Positions 37,567 through 46,631 of a stretch of DNA of 64,000 nucleotides are shown piece after piece (the stretch's first letter is position 1; the number at the start of each line of letters is the position of its first letter). Source of the DNA: an uncultured Aeriscardovia sp. (GTDB lineage: Bacteria > Actinomycetota > Actinomycetes > Actinomycetales > Bifidobacteriaceae); assembly GCA_903789535.1 (NCBI GenBank), contig CAIFES010000003.1, forward strand, positions 147,054 to 211,053, written 5' to 3'. The notes beneath the pieces were generated by a model that saw only the letters and a program-made list of their open reading frames with translations, ran no database searches and was not told the origin of the DNA. A program made the translations under genes and the position numbers.

Positions 37567-39521
37567 TGCCACGTCCACAGGCACTCGCACCGATGAGCAG
37601 GCAGGACCGTACCTCCACACTGCGCCGGCTCGTCTCCTATCTGACCGAGCACCGGCTCTGGATCGTCACGGCCGTCATCACCGGCCTGCTCGGCGTGGGG
37701 CTGTCGGTCGCCGGCCCCAAGATCCTCGGCCAGGCCACCAACGTCCTCTTCTCCGGTCTGATCTCCGCCATGCTCGCCAAATGGGGCTACTCGCCCGACC
37801 TCACGCACGCGCAGATCGTCACGCGCATGCGCCAGGCGGGGGGAATGCAGGCCTCGCTCGCCCAGATGGTCTCCAGCATGGACATCGACATCCGGGTGGG
37901 CATGGACTGGTCGCTGTTCGGCCGCATCCTGGTCCTGGCCATCATCGTCTACGTCGTCGCCGTGCTGCTGCGCGTGGCCGAGAACTGGTTCGTCACCCGC
38001 ATCATCGTCAAAATGGTGTACCGCATGCGCGGCGAGATCGAGCACAAGCTGCACCATCTGCGCCTGTCCTACTTTGACGGGGTACCGCGCGGCGAGATCA
38101 TGAGCCGGACCACCAACGACGTCGACAACATCACCGGCACCCTTCAGCAGATGCTCGGCGAGCTGCTCTTCTCCGTCTTTACGGTGATCGCCGTCTTCGT
38201 GATGATGTTCTCCATCAGCTGGCAGCTCACGCTCATCACACTCGTGGTGATCCCCGTCATCTTCCTCGTCGGCCGGCTCTTCACACGCCGCGCCGAACCG
38301 TACTTCGGCCGGCTGTGGAGCGACACCGGCACCGTCAACTCCGACGTGGAGGAGATGTTCTCCGGCCACCTCGTCGTGCGCGCGTTCAGCCAGCAGAAGA
38401 ACGCCGAGAAACGCTTCGACGAGGAGAACCGCCGCCTGTACGAGTCCACCTACCGCTCCCAACTCATCTCCGGCCTCGTCCAACCCGTCTCCGGCTTCCT
38501 GACCAACGCGTTCTACGTGCTCATCATCGTGGTCGGCGGCGCTCAGGTGCTCGCCGGGAACATGTCGCTGGGCGACTTCCAGGCATTCACGCAATACTCG
38601 CGCCAGGCCTCACAGCCCATCACCCAGATCGCCTCGATGACCACCCAGCTGCAGTCGGCGCTCGCCTCGTGCAAGAGGATCTTCGACTTCCTCGACGCCC
38701 CCGAGGAGCAGCCCGACCCGCAGCCGGGTGCGCGCCTGTCACGCCGCACGAACGGGGCCATCGACGGGCACGTGGTGTTCAACCACGTCCGCTTCAGCTA
38801 CGACCCGGACAACCCGCTCATCGAGGACCTCTCCATCGAGGCAAAACCGGGCCAGACAGTGGCCATCGTCGGCCCGACCGGTGCAGGCAAGACCACGCTC
38901 GTCAACCTGCTCATGCGCTTCTACGAGATCCAGGGCGGCCACATCTATGTGGACGGCACCGACACGAAACGCGTCACCCGCCACGAGCTGCGCAGCCACT
39001 TCGGCATGGTCCTGCAGGACACCTGGCTGTTCGACGGCACGATCCGCGACAATCTGCTCTACGGAGTGCGCCCGGGCCAGACCGTCTCGCAAGAGCAGAT
39101 GCTCGAGGCGGCCAAGGCCACGTATGTCGACGAGTTCGTCCGTCGCCTGCCCAAGGGCTATGACACGGTCGTCAGCGCCGATTCGGAAGACCTGTCGCAG
39201 GGAGAGCGCCAGCTGCTGACCATCTGCCGAGCATTCCTGTCGCGGCCGGACATCCTCATCCTCGATGAGGCGACCAGCTCGGTGGACACACGTACGGAGA
39301 TGCTCGTACAGCAGGCGATGGGCCGTCTGCGCGAGGGCAGGACGTCGTTTGTCATCGCGCACCGGCTCTCGACCATCGTCGACGCGGATCTGATCCTCTA
39401 TGTCAACCACGGCTCGGTGATCGAGCAGGGCACGCATCAGGAGCTGCTCGCCAAGGGCGGCGCCTACGCGCGCCTGTACAACTCGCAGTTCGCCGGCGTG
39501 GCGGATGAAGACGAGGACTGA
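37566..39521 (+). CDS. ABC exporter half-transporter, catalytic subunit
   Basis: A 651-residue exporter subunit with a six-helix membrane domain and a nucleotide-binding domain. Walker A is GPTGAGKTT, the Q loop MVLQDTWLF, and Walker B is ILILDEATSSVD with the catalytic Glu568 intact. Its signature motif is atypical (DLSQGERQLLTICRA, Gln for the first Gly). The N-terminal half has a longer first periplasmic loop (~residues 60-110), common in TM288-type subunits. It is translationally coupled to the preceding gene, and its C-terminus closely resembles the fragment at the start of the window. Confidence 0.93.
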   Translation: MPRPQALAPMSRQDRTSTLRRLVSYLTEHRLWIVTAVITGLLGVGLSVAGPKILGQATNVLFSGLISAMLAKWGYSPDLTHAQIVTRMRQAGGMQASLAQMVSSMDIDIRVGMDWSLFGRILVLAIIVYVVAVLLRVAENWFVTRIIVKMVYRMRGEIEHKLHHLRLSYFDGVPRGEIMSRTTNDVDNITGTLQQMLGELLFSVFTVIAVFVMMFSISWQLTLITLVVIPVIFLVGRLFTRRAEPYFGRLWSDTGTVNSDVEEMFSGHLVVRAFSQQKNAEKRFDEENRRLYESTYRSQLISGLVQPVSGFLTNAFYVLIIVVGGAQVLAGNMSLGDFQAFTQYSRQASQPITQIASMTTQLQSALASCKRIFDFLDAPEEQPDPQPGARLSRRTNGAIDGHVVFNHVRFSYDPDNPLIEDLSIEAKPGQTVAIVGPTGAGKTTLVNLLMRFYEIQGGHIYVDGTDTKRVTRHELRSHFGMVLQDTWLFDGTIRDNLLYGVRPGQTVSQEQMLEAAKATYVDEFVRRLPKGYDTVVSADSEDLSQGERQLLTICRAFLSRPDILILDEATSSVDTRTEMLVQQAMGRLREGRTSFVIAHRLSTIVDADLILYVNHGSVIEQGTHQELLAKGGAYARLYNSQFAGVADEDED

Positions 39522-39577
39522 TTGTCAGGCGGATCGTCAGACGATAGGGGACGGCGGATCACAGAAAGGCGGCAGAG

Positions 39578-40711
39578 ATGCGACGCGGCGCGTTCACGGC
39601 AGGGGAGAAGGTCCAGCTCATCGACCGCAAGGGCAACAAGCTCACCGAACAGCTTGTGCCCGGGGCCGTGCTGCAGACAGTGCACGGTTTCCTGCGCCAT
39701 GATGAGGTGATCGGCGCGCAGCCGGGCAGCGTGGTGACGACCCACGCCCATCCGCGCCCATTGGAGGATGATCCGGCCGGACGGCAGGGCGGCGCAGCCG
39801 TGTCAGCACCATCATCATCCCGGTCACTCTCATCATCCCCGTCATCCCGGCCGTCAGCGTCATCACGGCAGTCCCGTCGTTACGGGGGATGGCAGTACAT
39901 GTGCTTCCGCCCGCGGATGGCCGACTACATGCTCTCCATGCCGCGCGGCGCACAGATCATGTATCCCAAGGACATCGCCCAGGCGCTCTCCTACGGCGAC
40001 ATCCGCCGCGGTGCCCGTGTGCTCGAGTCGGGCGGAGGCTCGGGCGCGATGAGCCTTGCCCTGCTCGACGCCGTCGGGCCGGAAGGCAGCCTGACCACGC
40101 TCGAGCTGCGCGAGGAGTTCGCCCGCATCAGCCAGGCCAATATCACCCTCTATTTCGGCACCAAGCCGTCGTGGTGGGATCTGCGCGTGACGGATTTCGA
40201 CACGGGCGCCGCAGCGTTCGCCGACGGCTCTTTCGACCGCATCGTGCTCGATCTGCTCGACCCGTGGAATAGGCTGCCGCAGGCCGGCCGCGTGCTCGCC
40301 CCCGGCGGCGTGCTCGTCTGCTACGTGACGACGACCACGCAGATGGGCCGTCTCGCCGACGATCTGCGTGCCTCAGGCAGATGGACGGAGCCGGAGATCG
40401 TCGAGCTGATGGAACGCACGTGGAAGGCGGAGGGGCTGGCCGTCCGGCCCGACCACGAGATGATCGGCCACACGGGCTTCCTCGTCATCTCACGGCTGAT
40501 GGCACCCGGCTTCGCCCGGTTGGAAAAACAGCACCACGGCGGCAAGGACACGCGCACGCCGGTGGGAGACGTCACCCGCGGCGAGAAAATACCCGCAGAC
40601 TCTGAGGGGCTTTCCGAGGGGCGCGACATCAGCGACCACAAACTGCGGCGGGTGCTGCGCGACCTCGCCCGGCAGGAGCGCGTCCTCGGCGAGTCGGGCA
40701 GGCAGGACTGA
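39578..40711 (+). CDS. trmI: tRNA (adenine-58-N1)-methyltransferase, TrmI-like
   Basis: A 377-residue SAM-dependent methylase predicted to make m1A58 in the tRNA T-loop. The N-terminal beta domain begins MRRGAFTAGEKVQLIDRKG. The class I fold shows the SAM motif VLESGGGSGAMSLALL preceded by the TrmI signature MPRGAQIMYPKDIA. A Ser/Arg-rich insertion (~residues 70-107, SSRSLSSSPSSRPSASS), encoded by TCATC-rich DNA repeats, separates the two domains and is absent from typical TrmI. The start follows AAAGGCGGCAGAG, and it overlaps glnE by 1 bp. Confidence 0.9.
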   Translation: MRRGAFTAGEKVQLIDRKGNKLTEQLVPGAVLQTVHGFLRHDEVIGAQPGSVVTTHAHPRPLEDDPAGRQGGAAVSAPSSSRSLSSSPSSRPSASSRQSRRYGGWQYMCFRPRMADYMLSMPRGAQIMYPKDIAQALSYGDIRRGARVLESGGGSGAMSLALLDAVGPEGSLTTLELREEFARISQANITLYFGTKPSWWDLRVTDFDTGAAAFADGSFDRIVLDLLDPWNRLPQAGRVLAPGGVLVCYVTTTTQMGRLADDLRASGRWTEPEIVELMERTWKAEGLAVRPDHEMIGHTGFLVISRLMAPGFARLEKQHHGGKDTRTPVGDVTRGEKIPADSEGLSEGRDISDHKLRRVLRDLARQERVLGESGRQD

Positions 40712-43700
40712 TGGACGAGCAATCTGTGCAGGCGGAACGGCTCGACGGACGGCTCGTGCGTGCCGGATTCTCCGACCTCGACGGCGCCCGTGCGCGGCTC
40801 GTCGATATCGCCCGTGTACTCGAACCGTCGGCGACATCGTCGGCGGCACCGTCGTCAAGCGCGACGATTCCCGCCGATCTTCTGCCGTTCTTCCGCCAGC
40901 TGCTGCTGCGCCTGGCCCGGGTGGCGAGCCCGGATGCCGCGCTCGCCTCGTATGCGGCCATTCTGCAGGCGCAGCCCGCGCTCGTGGAGGAGCTGACGCG
41001 TTTCGACGTGCGGCTGTCCGCGCCGGGGGCGTCCCGTCCCTCCCGCTCGACGCTCATGCCGCGTCCGGGTGCGCCCGATGGCATGGCATTCGGGCCTTCC
41101 GGCCTCTCATCCATGCAGGGCGCCGCGTCCTCCGCCGACCCGTTCGCCGGCCTGCCGGGGGCAAGTCGAGCCGATGGGCCCATCCAGCGGCTGCTTTTCG
41201 TGCTGGGCGCCTCGCAGGCGATGGGCAGGCTCATGGTCTCCCGCCCGGATCTCCTCCGTGCCGTCATCACACCAGACGGCTATGCGACGCACGGCTGGGA
41301 CCTCGACCGCCGTCTGCAGGCGTTCCATGACGCGGATGCCGCCGTGGGCGGAGCTCAGGCTGTTTTTCTGACGCGTGTGGACGCGCTGCGCGCCTGCTAC
41401 CGCCGCCAGCTCGCCGCTATCCTCGCCTGGGACCTGACCGGCGATGCCCTGCAGATCCAGCCCGACGTCTCCCGCGTCCTCTCTGATCTCGCTCAGGCGG
41501 CCATCGCCACCGCGCTGCGCATCGCCCAGGACGCGACCGATCCCACCGGCACCGCGCATCTCGTTGTGGTAGCGATGGGCAAACTCGGTGCCCGTGAGCT
41601 CAACTACGTCTCCGACTGCGACCTCGTCTACGTCGCGGAACCGGGTTCGGGCACCCCGCCCGATGCCGCGGAACATGCCGCCACGCGCACGGCGGTCTGT
41701 CTGCAGAAAATCTGCTCCACCGTGCTGCCCGGCGGCACCGAGCCGCCGCTGTGGCAGATCGACACCGCCCTGCGCCCCGAGGGCAAGGAAGGCCCGCTCG
41801 TGCGCGGCCTCGACTCCTTCCGCACCTATTACGACAAATGGGCTGAGAACTGGGAATTCCAGGCACTGCTCAAGGCGCGCCCTATCGCCGGCGACGAGGA
41901 TCTGCGCACCGCCTTCGCGCAGATGGTCCACCACTATGTGTGGGGCGCCGGCGGCCGGCCAGGCTTCGTCGTCTCGTGCCAGAAGATGCGCCGGCGGGTG
42001 GAGGACAATATCCCACAGGCACTCAGGGAACGGGAGATCAAACTCGGCCGCGGAGGACTGCGGGACGTCGAGTTCACCGTCCAGATGCTTCAGCTCGTCC
42101 ACGGTCGAACGGATACCACGCTGCGCGCCAGCACGGCCACGCTGCCCGCCCTCGACGCGCTCGTTGCCGGCGGCTACATCTCACGCCGGCAGGGGTCGAG
42201 TATCTCGGCCGACTATCGCTTCGAGCGCGTGCTCGAGCATCGCCAGCAGGTCTGGCAGCTGCGTCGCACGCACCTGTTCCCCGATCTCGGCGCGGGCAAC
42301 GGGGGACTGGAGTCACCCCGGCGCACCGATGCGGAACACATCAGCCGCAACCCCGACATCCGCCGGCTCGCCCGCAGCATGCAGCTTTCGCCCGTCCAGC
42401 TCGTCGACCGCTACGATCGCGTCCGCCGGCAGGTGCGTGACATCCATACCGACGTCTATTACCGCCCGCTGCTGCCGCAGATCGCCGGCATGAGCACCGA
42501 CGAGGTCCGTCTTGACCCGAAGGCCGCCGACGAGCGCTACCGGTCCATCGGCTTCAAGGATCCCGCCGGTGCCGCGCGCCTCGTCGCCCGGCTCACCCGT
42601 GGTTCCAGCAGGGCGGCGCGCATCAACCGTCTCCTTCTGCCGGTGATGCTCGAATGGCTCGGACAGGGCAACAATCCGGACATGGGCCTGCTGCAGCTGA
42701 GCAAGCTTGAGGACCGTTTCGGCCAGGGATCCTCCTACCTCGGCTTCCTGCGCGACTCTCGCACCGCCGCGCAGCGCCTGTGCCGTATCATCTCCAACTC
42801 GCGCTATCTCGGCGACGCGCTCACGCGCTCCATCGAATCGGTCACCTGGCTCGGTCATGACGACCAGCTGCGCCCGAGGAGCCGGCAGAGCCTGGAGACC
42901 GAGTGCCGCAGCCTGGAATCGCGTTTCTGCGATGACCGCGGGGGATTCGCCACCGGTCTGCGCGCCCTGCGACGCCGTGAGATCGAGCGCGTGGGCCTGG
43001 GCTGGATGACCGGTCTGCAGGACGTGACGCCGAGCCTCGTGGCCATGAGCGACGTGCATGACGAGCTGTTGCGTTCGGCACTGCGCTGGAGTGTGGCCGA
43101 CTGGTCTGCGCACCACGGAGATGCCGCGCCGACCGCCTCGCTCATTCTGTTCGCGATGGGCCGCTACGGCGGCAGGGAGTCAAACTTCAGCTCCGACGCC
43201 GATCTGCTCTGCTTCTATGTGCCGACCGGGTCCGGGCAGGGCACGTCAACCGTGTTCGAGCAGGGCACGTCGGCTGACTCGGTCCCAGCAGATCTTTTGA
43301 CGTCCACAGATTCTGCGCTGCCGGATCCCGCCTCGTGCGCGCGCGGGCTGCTGCAGGGGCTGCGCAGCCTGCTGGATGCGCCCATCGGCGGCGAGCAGGG
43401 CCTGCGCCTCGATTTCGACCTGCGCCCCGAAGGCCGTTCCGGCCCGCTCGTGCGCTCGCTCGACTCGGCTGCCCGCTATTACACGGATGTGGCCGATACG
43501 TGGGAGCATCAGGCGTTGCTGCGCTGCCGCTATGTCGCCGGCGACGAGGAGGTGGCCCACAGATTCCTGGACCGGGTGATCGACCCGCTCCGCTACCCCC
43601 AGGAGGGCATCGACCAGACCGCGCTGACCTCGATCCGGCGTCTGAAGGCGCGCATGGAGACGGAGCGTCTGCCGATGGGCGTCAGCCCCGACCGGCATCT

Positions 43701-44184
43701 CAAGCTCGGACCGGGCGGCCTGTCGGACATCGAATGGACCGTCCAGCTGCTGCAGCTGCGCAACGCCGGGCACCTGCCCGCACTGCGCACCACGGGCACG
43801 CTCGACGCGCTCGGGGCCGAGGAACAGGCAGGGCTCATCGGCCCGGACGACGCGGCACTCCTGCGGCGCACCTGGCTGGCGGCCACCGCGGTGCGCAACG
43901 CCTCCTATCTGTGGTCGCCGGGTGTGACACGCGCCGATACGCTGCCTGATTCGGTGCAGGATCTGTCCGGCGTGGCCGCCTGTCTGCCGCCGGGTTTCGG
44001 CCTCGACGACGGTCATGGCGCCCACGGACGCCACCCAGACGGATCAGGACAGGGCATGCGGGGAAATGCGCAGGGGGTCGACAGCCGTGCTCCCGACGGC
44101 CAGAGACTGGCCAACACCGTCCTCTCGCTCATGCGCCGCACACGCCGGGTGATGACGCGCCTGTTCTATGGCTACGACGACTGA
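40711..44184 (+). CDS. glnE: Bifunctional glutamine synthetase adenylyltransferase/deadenylase
   Basis: A 1157-residue enzyme that adenylylates and deadenylylates glutamine synthetase in response to nitrogen status. There are two nucleotidyltransferase domains, each followed by a helical bundle. N-terminal site: VVAMGKLGARELNYVSDCDL; C-terminal site: LFAMGRYGGRESNFSSDADL. Both keep the paired Asp residues. RGGLRDVEFTVQMLQL and GGLSDIEWTVQLLQL are matching post-catalytic motifs. Length is above the ~950 of E. coli, partly from Gly/Ala/Ser-rich linkers near residues 105-145 and before the C-terminus. No glutamine synthetase gene is in the window. Confidence 0.95.
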   Translation: MDEQSVQAERLDGRLVRAGFSDLDGARARLVDIARVLEPSATSSAAPSSSATIPADLLPFFRQLLLRLARVASPDAALASYAAILQAQPALVEELTRFDVRLSAPGASRPSRSTLMPRPGAPDGMAFGPSGLSSMQGAASSADPFAGLPGASRADGPIQRLLFVLGASQAMGRLMVSRPDLLRAVITPDGYATHGWDLDRRLQAFHDADAAVGGAQAVFLTRVDALRACYRRQLAAILAWDLTGDALQIQPDVSRVLSDLAQAAIATALRIAQDATDPTGTAHLVVVAMGKLGARELNYVSDCDLVYVAEPGSGTPPDAAEHAATRTAVCLQKICSTVLPGGTEPPLWQIDTALRPEGKEGPLVRGLDSFRTYYDKWAENWEFQALLKARPIAGDEDLRTAFAQMVHHYVWGAGGRPGFVVSCQKMRRRVEDNIPQALREREIKLGRGGLRDVEFTVQMLQLVHGRTDTTLRASTATLPALDALVAGGYISRRQGSSISADYRFERVLEHRQQVWQLRRTHLFPDLGAGNGGLESPRRTDAEHISRNPDIRRLARSMQLSPVQLVDRYDRVRRQVRDIHTDVYYRPLLPQIAGMSTDEVRLDPKAADERYRSIGFKDPAGAARLVARLTRGSSRAARINRLLLPVMLEWLGQGNNPDMGLLQLSKLEDRFGQGSSYLGFLRDSRTAAQRLCRIISNSRYLGDALTRSIESVTWLGHDDQLRPRSRQSLETECRSLESRFCDDRGGFATGLRALRRREIERVGLGWMTGLQDVTPSLVAMSDVHDELLRSALRWSVADWSAHHGDAAPTASLILFAMGRYGGRESNFSSDADLLCFYVPTGSGQGTSTVFEQGTSADSVPADLLTSTDSALPDPASCARGLLQGLRSLLDAPIGGEQGLRLDFDLRPEGRSGPLVRSLDSAARYYTDVADTWEHQALLRCRYVAGDEEVAHRFLDRVIDPLRYPQEGIDQTALTSIRRLKARMETERLPMGVSPDRHLKLGPGGLSDIEWTVQLLQLRNAGHLPALRTTGTLDALGAEEQAGLIGPDDAALLRRTWLAATAVRNASYLWSPGVTRADTLPDSVQDLSGVAACLPPGFGLDDGHGAHGRHPDGSGQGMRGNAQGVDSRAPDGQRLANTVLSLMRRTRRVMTRLFYGYDD

Positions 44185-44236
44185 GGCATCCCGGCGCGCC
44201 GTCGTCCATACCGGTGCGCCGGACTGCCGCCGCCGC

Positions 44237-44242
44237 TACAGT
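44237..44242 (+). promoter_or_regulatory. Candidate -10 hexamer of leaderless coiled-coil gene
   Basis: TACAGT, eight bases (GGTGTCTT) before the ATG at 44251; no ribosome binding site between. Confidence 0.35.
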
Positions 44243-44250
44243 GGTGTCTT

Positions 44251-44973
44251 ATGCAGGCAACCTCCACGCAGCAGCAGCTTCTGTACAATCTGCAGAGAAT
44301 CGACCGGAAGGCCCAGCGCATCCGCCATGACGCCGAGACGCTCCCGGAGACCGCCAAACTCAAGGGCATCATCGTCCAGCGCCGCCAGATTCTCGTCGAG
44401 ACGAAAAAGCTCGAGAACAAGAGCGCCGAGCAGGACGAGATCCAGAAGGACATCGAGGCGCAGCGCAGCAAAATCAACGACTCGCTCGCCACGCTCGAGA
44501 AACAGCTCCAGGGCGAGACACGCGCGAAGGTCGTCTCCGCCATCAACCAGCAGAAAGCCGCCGACACCGCCCGGCTCGCAAAACTCGATGAGGAGCTGGA
44601 GCAGAGTCTTGCCGCGCAGGACGATTACAGGCGCGATATCGAGATCCTCACCCAGAACGACAGACGGCTCGAGACGACCGGCAATGATGTCAAGAATCGT
44701 CGTGAGGGCATCCTCGCCTCGCTGCGCACCAAGATGGCCAAGCAGCGCTCGCGCCGTGAGATCTGCGTGCAGGGACTGACCCCCGAGCTCGTCGACATGT
44801 ACACGCAGCTCGCCCGCTCGGGCGACGGCGACGTGGTGGTCCGTTACCTCGACGGCCATCTCGACTCGACCACCCTGCCTGTGACCGGTGCTGATCTGGA
44901 CAGGATCCGCACCGCCGACCCGGACGAGGTCGTCGTCCTCGAGGACCCGGCCGTGATGGTCGTCCGGTTCTGA
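44251..44973 (+). CDS. CT398-like coiled-coil protein with degenerate zinc ribbon
   Basis: A 240-residue protein. Residues ~1-170 form a long antiparallel coiled-coil hairpin (LLYNLQRIDRKAQRIRHDAE; KKLENKSAEQDEIQKDIEAQ). The C-terminal ~65 residues align in pattern with the C4 zinc-ribbon end of actinobacterial CT398/DUF164 homologues (GLTPELVDMYTQLARS, DLDRIRTADPDEVVVLEDP). The cysteine pairs expected there are absent; the only Cys is in REICVQG. The zinc site thus appears lost while the fold pattern is kept. Function is unknown; relatives are sometimes linked to nucleic acid or flagellar roles. The start appears leaderless. Confidence 0.8.
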   Translation: MQATSTQQQLLYNLQRIDRKAQRIRHDAETLPETAKLKGIIVQRRQILVETKKLENKSAEQDEIQKDIEAQRSKINDSLATLEKQLQGETRAKVVSAINQQKAADTARLAKLDEELEQSLAAQDDYRRDIEILTQNDRRLETTGNDVKNRREGILASLRTKMAKQRSRREICVQGLTPELVDMYTQLARSGDGDVVVRYLDGHLDSTTLPVTGADLDRIRTADPDEVVVLEDPAVMVVRF

Positions 44974-45034
44974 CGCATCCCGGTTCTGACATGCTGTGGC
45001 ATATCCGGATGACACAGCCGAAAAGGTGGATTTC

Positions 45035-46111
45035 ATGACCGAACCGCTTGCCGCTGGCCCGCTTGACTCGTCGTTGCGCGTCGGACGCACGATTTCCTCG
45101 TCGCCGCTCGCTGCAGACCCGGTGTCCTCGTCGTCGCTCGTCGGACGCTCGCTGACCGCCCTCGACGACATCACCCCCGGCCAGATCCTCACCCTGCTGC
45201 ACCGGGCATTGTGGATCGACGCCCATCGCGACGAGGTCGCCCATCTCGCCGACGCGCGCGTGATGGCCACGCTCTTCTACGAGCCGAGCACGCGCACGCG
45301 TCTGAGCTTCGAGACCGCCATGATGCGGCTCGGCGGCCGTGTCGTCGCGTTCGAGGGCTCGCAGGGATCACCGTCCGCCTCCGGACAGACCGTCGAGACC
45401 ATCCACGACCTCATCGCCGAGGTCAGCCGTCTCGACGACCTCATCGTCATCCGCCATCCTAAGGAGGGATCCGCCCGCGTGGCCGCCTTTGCCTCGCAGG
45501 TCCCGGTCATCAACGCCGGCGACGGTTCGCACCGTCATCCCACGCAGGCGCTTGCCGACATCGCTGAGCTGTACCGCCGCCGTCATACGCTCACCGGCCT
45601 GCGCGTCGGCGTCGTCGGGGATCTTGTGCGCTCACGCTCGGCGCACTCGTTCGTCTCCACACTCTCGCGCATGGGGGCCAACCGGTTCGTGCTGATCGGA
45701 CCGGCCCGTCGACGGCTGCCCGCCTGGGTGCGCGGCACGATCGATGCCTCGGACAGCACGTACTGCGAGGGTCTCAACCTGCCGCGCGCTCTCGACGAGG
45801 GGCTGGATGTGGTGTATATGACGCATCTTGATCCCGCCGACTATCCCACTGCAGCGCAGTTCGAACGGGTAAGCGCCCGTTACGCGCTCACCCCGGCACG
45901 AATGGCCATCGCCCCGACGGACATGGTCGTGCTCGACCCGCTGCCACGCTTGTCTGAGATCGACACGGCGGTGGACGACGATCCGCGTGCCGCCTATTTC
46001 GATGAGGTGCATGCCGGCCTGCTCGTGCGCATGGCGCTCATCGCCGCCGTGCTCGGGCTGGATCTGCCGGAGCAGGCTGATACGTTCACACCCTGGCAGG
46101 AGGAGGACTGA
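45035..46111 (+). CDS. pyrB: Aspartate carbamoyltransferase homologue with altered aspartate site
   Basis: A 358-residue transcarbamoylase. Canonical PyrB makes carbamoyl-aspartate, the first committed pyrimidine step. The carbamoyl-phosphate site is intact: FYEPSTRTRLSFET (S85-T86-R87-T88), RHP (~R140), INAGDGSHRHPTQ (~H168) and the RSRSAHS arginine. Several aspartate-site or catalytic positions differ from the family: the K-G-E-T loop Lys is Ser116 (SASGQT), the TRVQ motif is THLD (His264, Asp266), and HPLPR is DPLPR (Asp301). Residues ~6-38 are a Ser-rich duplicated N-terminal extension. The ATG follows AAAAGGTGGATTTC. Either an altered substrate or a non-catalytic role is possible; pyrI follows directly. 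Confidence 0.8.
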   Translation: MTEPLAAGPLDSSLRVGRTISSSPLAADPVSSSSLVGRSLTALDDITPGQILTLLHRALWIDAHRDEVAHLADARVMATLFYEPSTRTRLSFETAMMRLGGRVVAFEGSQGSPSASGQTVETIHDLIAEVSRLDDLIVIRHPKEGSARVAAFASQVPVINAGDGSHRHPTQALADIAELYRRRHTLTGLRVGVVGDLVRSRSAHSFVSTLSRMGANRFVLIGPARRRLPAWVRGTIDASDSTYCEGLNLPRALDEGLDVVYMTHLDPADYPTAAQFERVSARYALTPARMAIAPTDMVVLDPLPRLSEIDTAVDDDPRAAYFDEVHAGLLVRMALIAAVLGLDLPEQADTFTPWQEED

Positions 46112-46112
46112 G

Positions 46113-46619
46113 ATGGCGGAAAGTGCCGAAAACCCCATCACGCCCGTGACGGGAAGCGATGCCGCCGAGGGCGGCGCGACAACCGCGGCAGGCGCGGGGC
46201 TGCCGGTCCCGGCGGCCGTCGACGGCATCATCATCGACCACATCCCCGCCGGCGGCGCGCTGCGACTGCTCGACTATCTGGGCATCGACCCCACCGAGGA
46301 GCAGGTCACGCTCGTGATGAACACCGCCTCGGGTCGGTATGGCACAAAGGACATCGTCATCCTCGAGAACATCTTCTCCGTGCGCGGCGAGGTGGTGGCG
46401 CTCGTCGCCCCCAAGGCGGCCATCGACGTGGTCAAAAACGGCGTCATCGTCTCCAAGACCGAGCCGGAACCGGCACGTCTGCTCGAGGGCGTGGGCCACT
46501 GCTGGAATCAGGAATGCGTCACCAACTGCGAGCGCGACGTGGCCCCGCGCTTCTATCTCGTCGACGAGAAGAAGGTGCTCTACCGCTGCGCCTACTGCGA
46601 CAGCGAGGCACGCATCTGA
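46113..46619 (+). CDS. pyrI: Aspartate carbamoyltransferase regulatory chain
   Basis: A 168-residue regulatory subunit that binds CTP/ATP and links catalytic trimers. Nucleotide-site residues known from E. coli PyrI have counterparts: the IDHIPAG Asp-His, the Lys in GRYGTKDIVILEN and the Lys in IVSKTEP. The zinc site is complete: C-x4-C in CWNQEC and C-x2-C in CAYC. A ~35-residue Ala/Gly-rich N-terminal extension precedes the domain. The start lies 1 bp after the pyrB stop. It converges with the LysR gene (12 bp between stops). Other pyr genes do not follow here. Confidence 0.92.
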   Translation: MAESAENPITPVTGSDAAEGGATTAAGAGLPVPAAVDGIIIDHIPAGGALRLLDYLGIDPTEEQVTLVMNTASGRYGTKDIVILENIFSVRGEVVALVAPKAAIDVVKNGVIVSKTEPEPARLLEGVGHCWNQECVTNCERDVAPRFYLVDEKKVLYRCAYCDSEARI

Positions 46620-46631
46620 AGGTCCCGCACC

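Noticed and set aside
35695..37620. 641-residue ORF antisense to the ABC exporter
   Set aside because: The + strand encodes an intact ABC exporter; the minus frame is compositional shadow.
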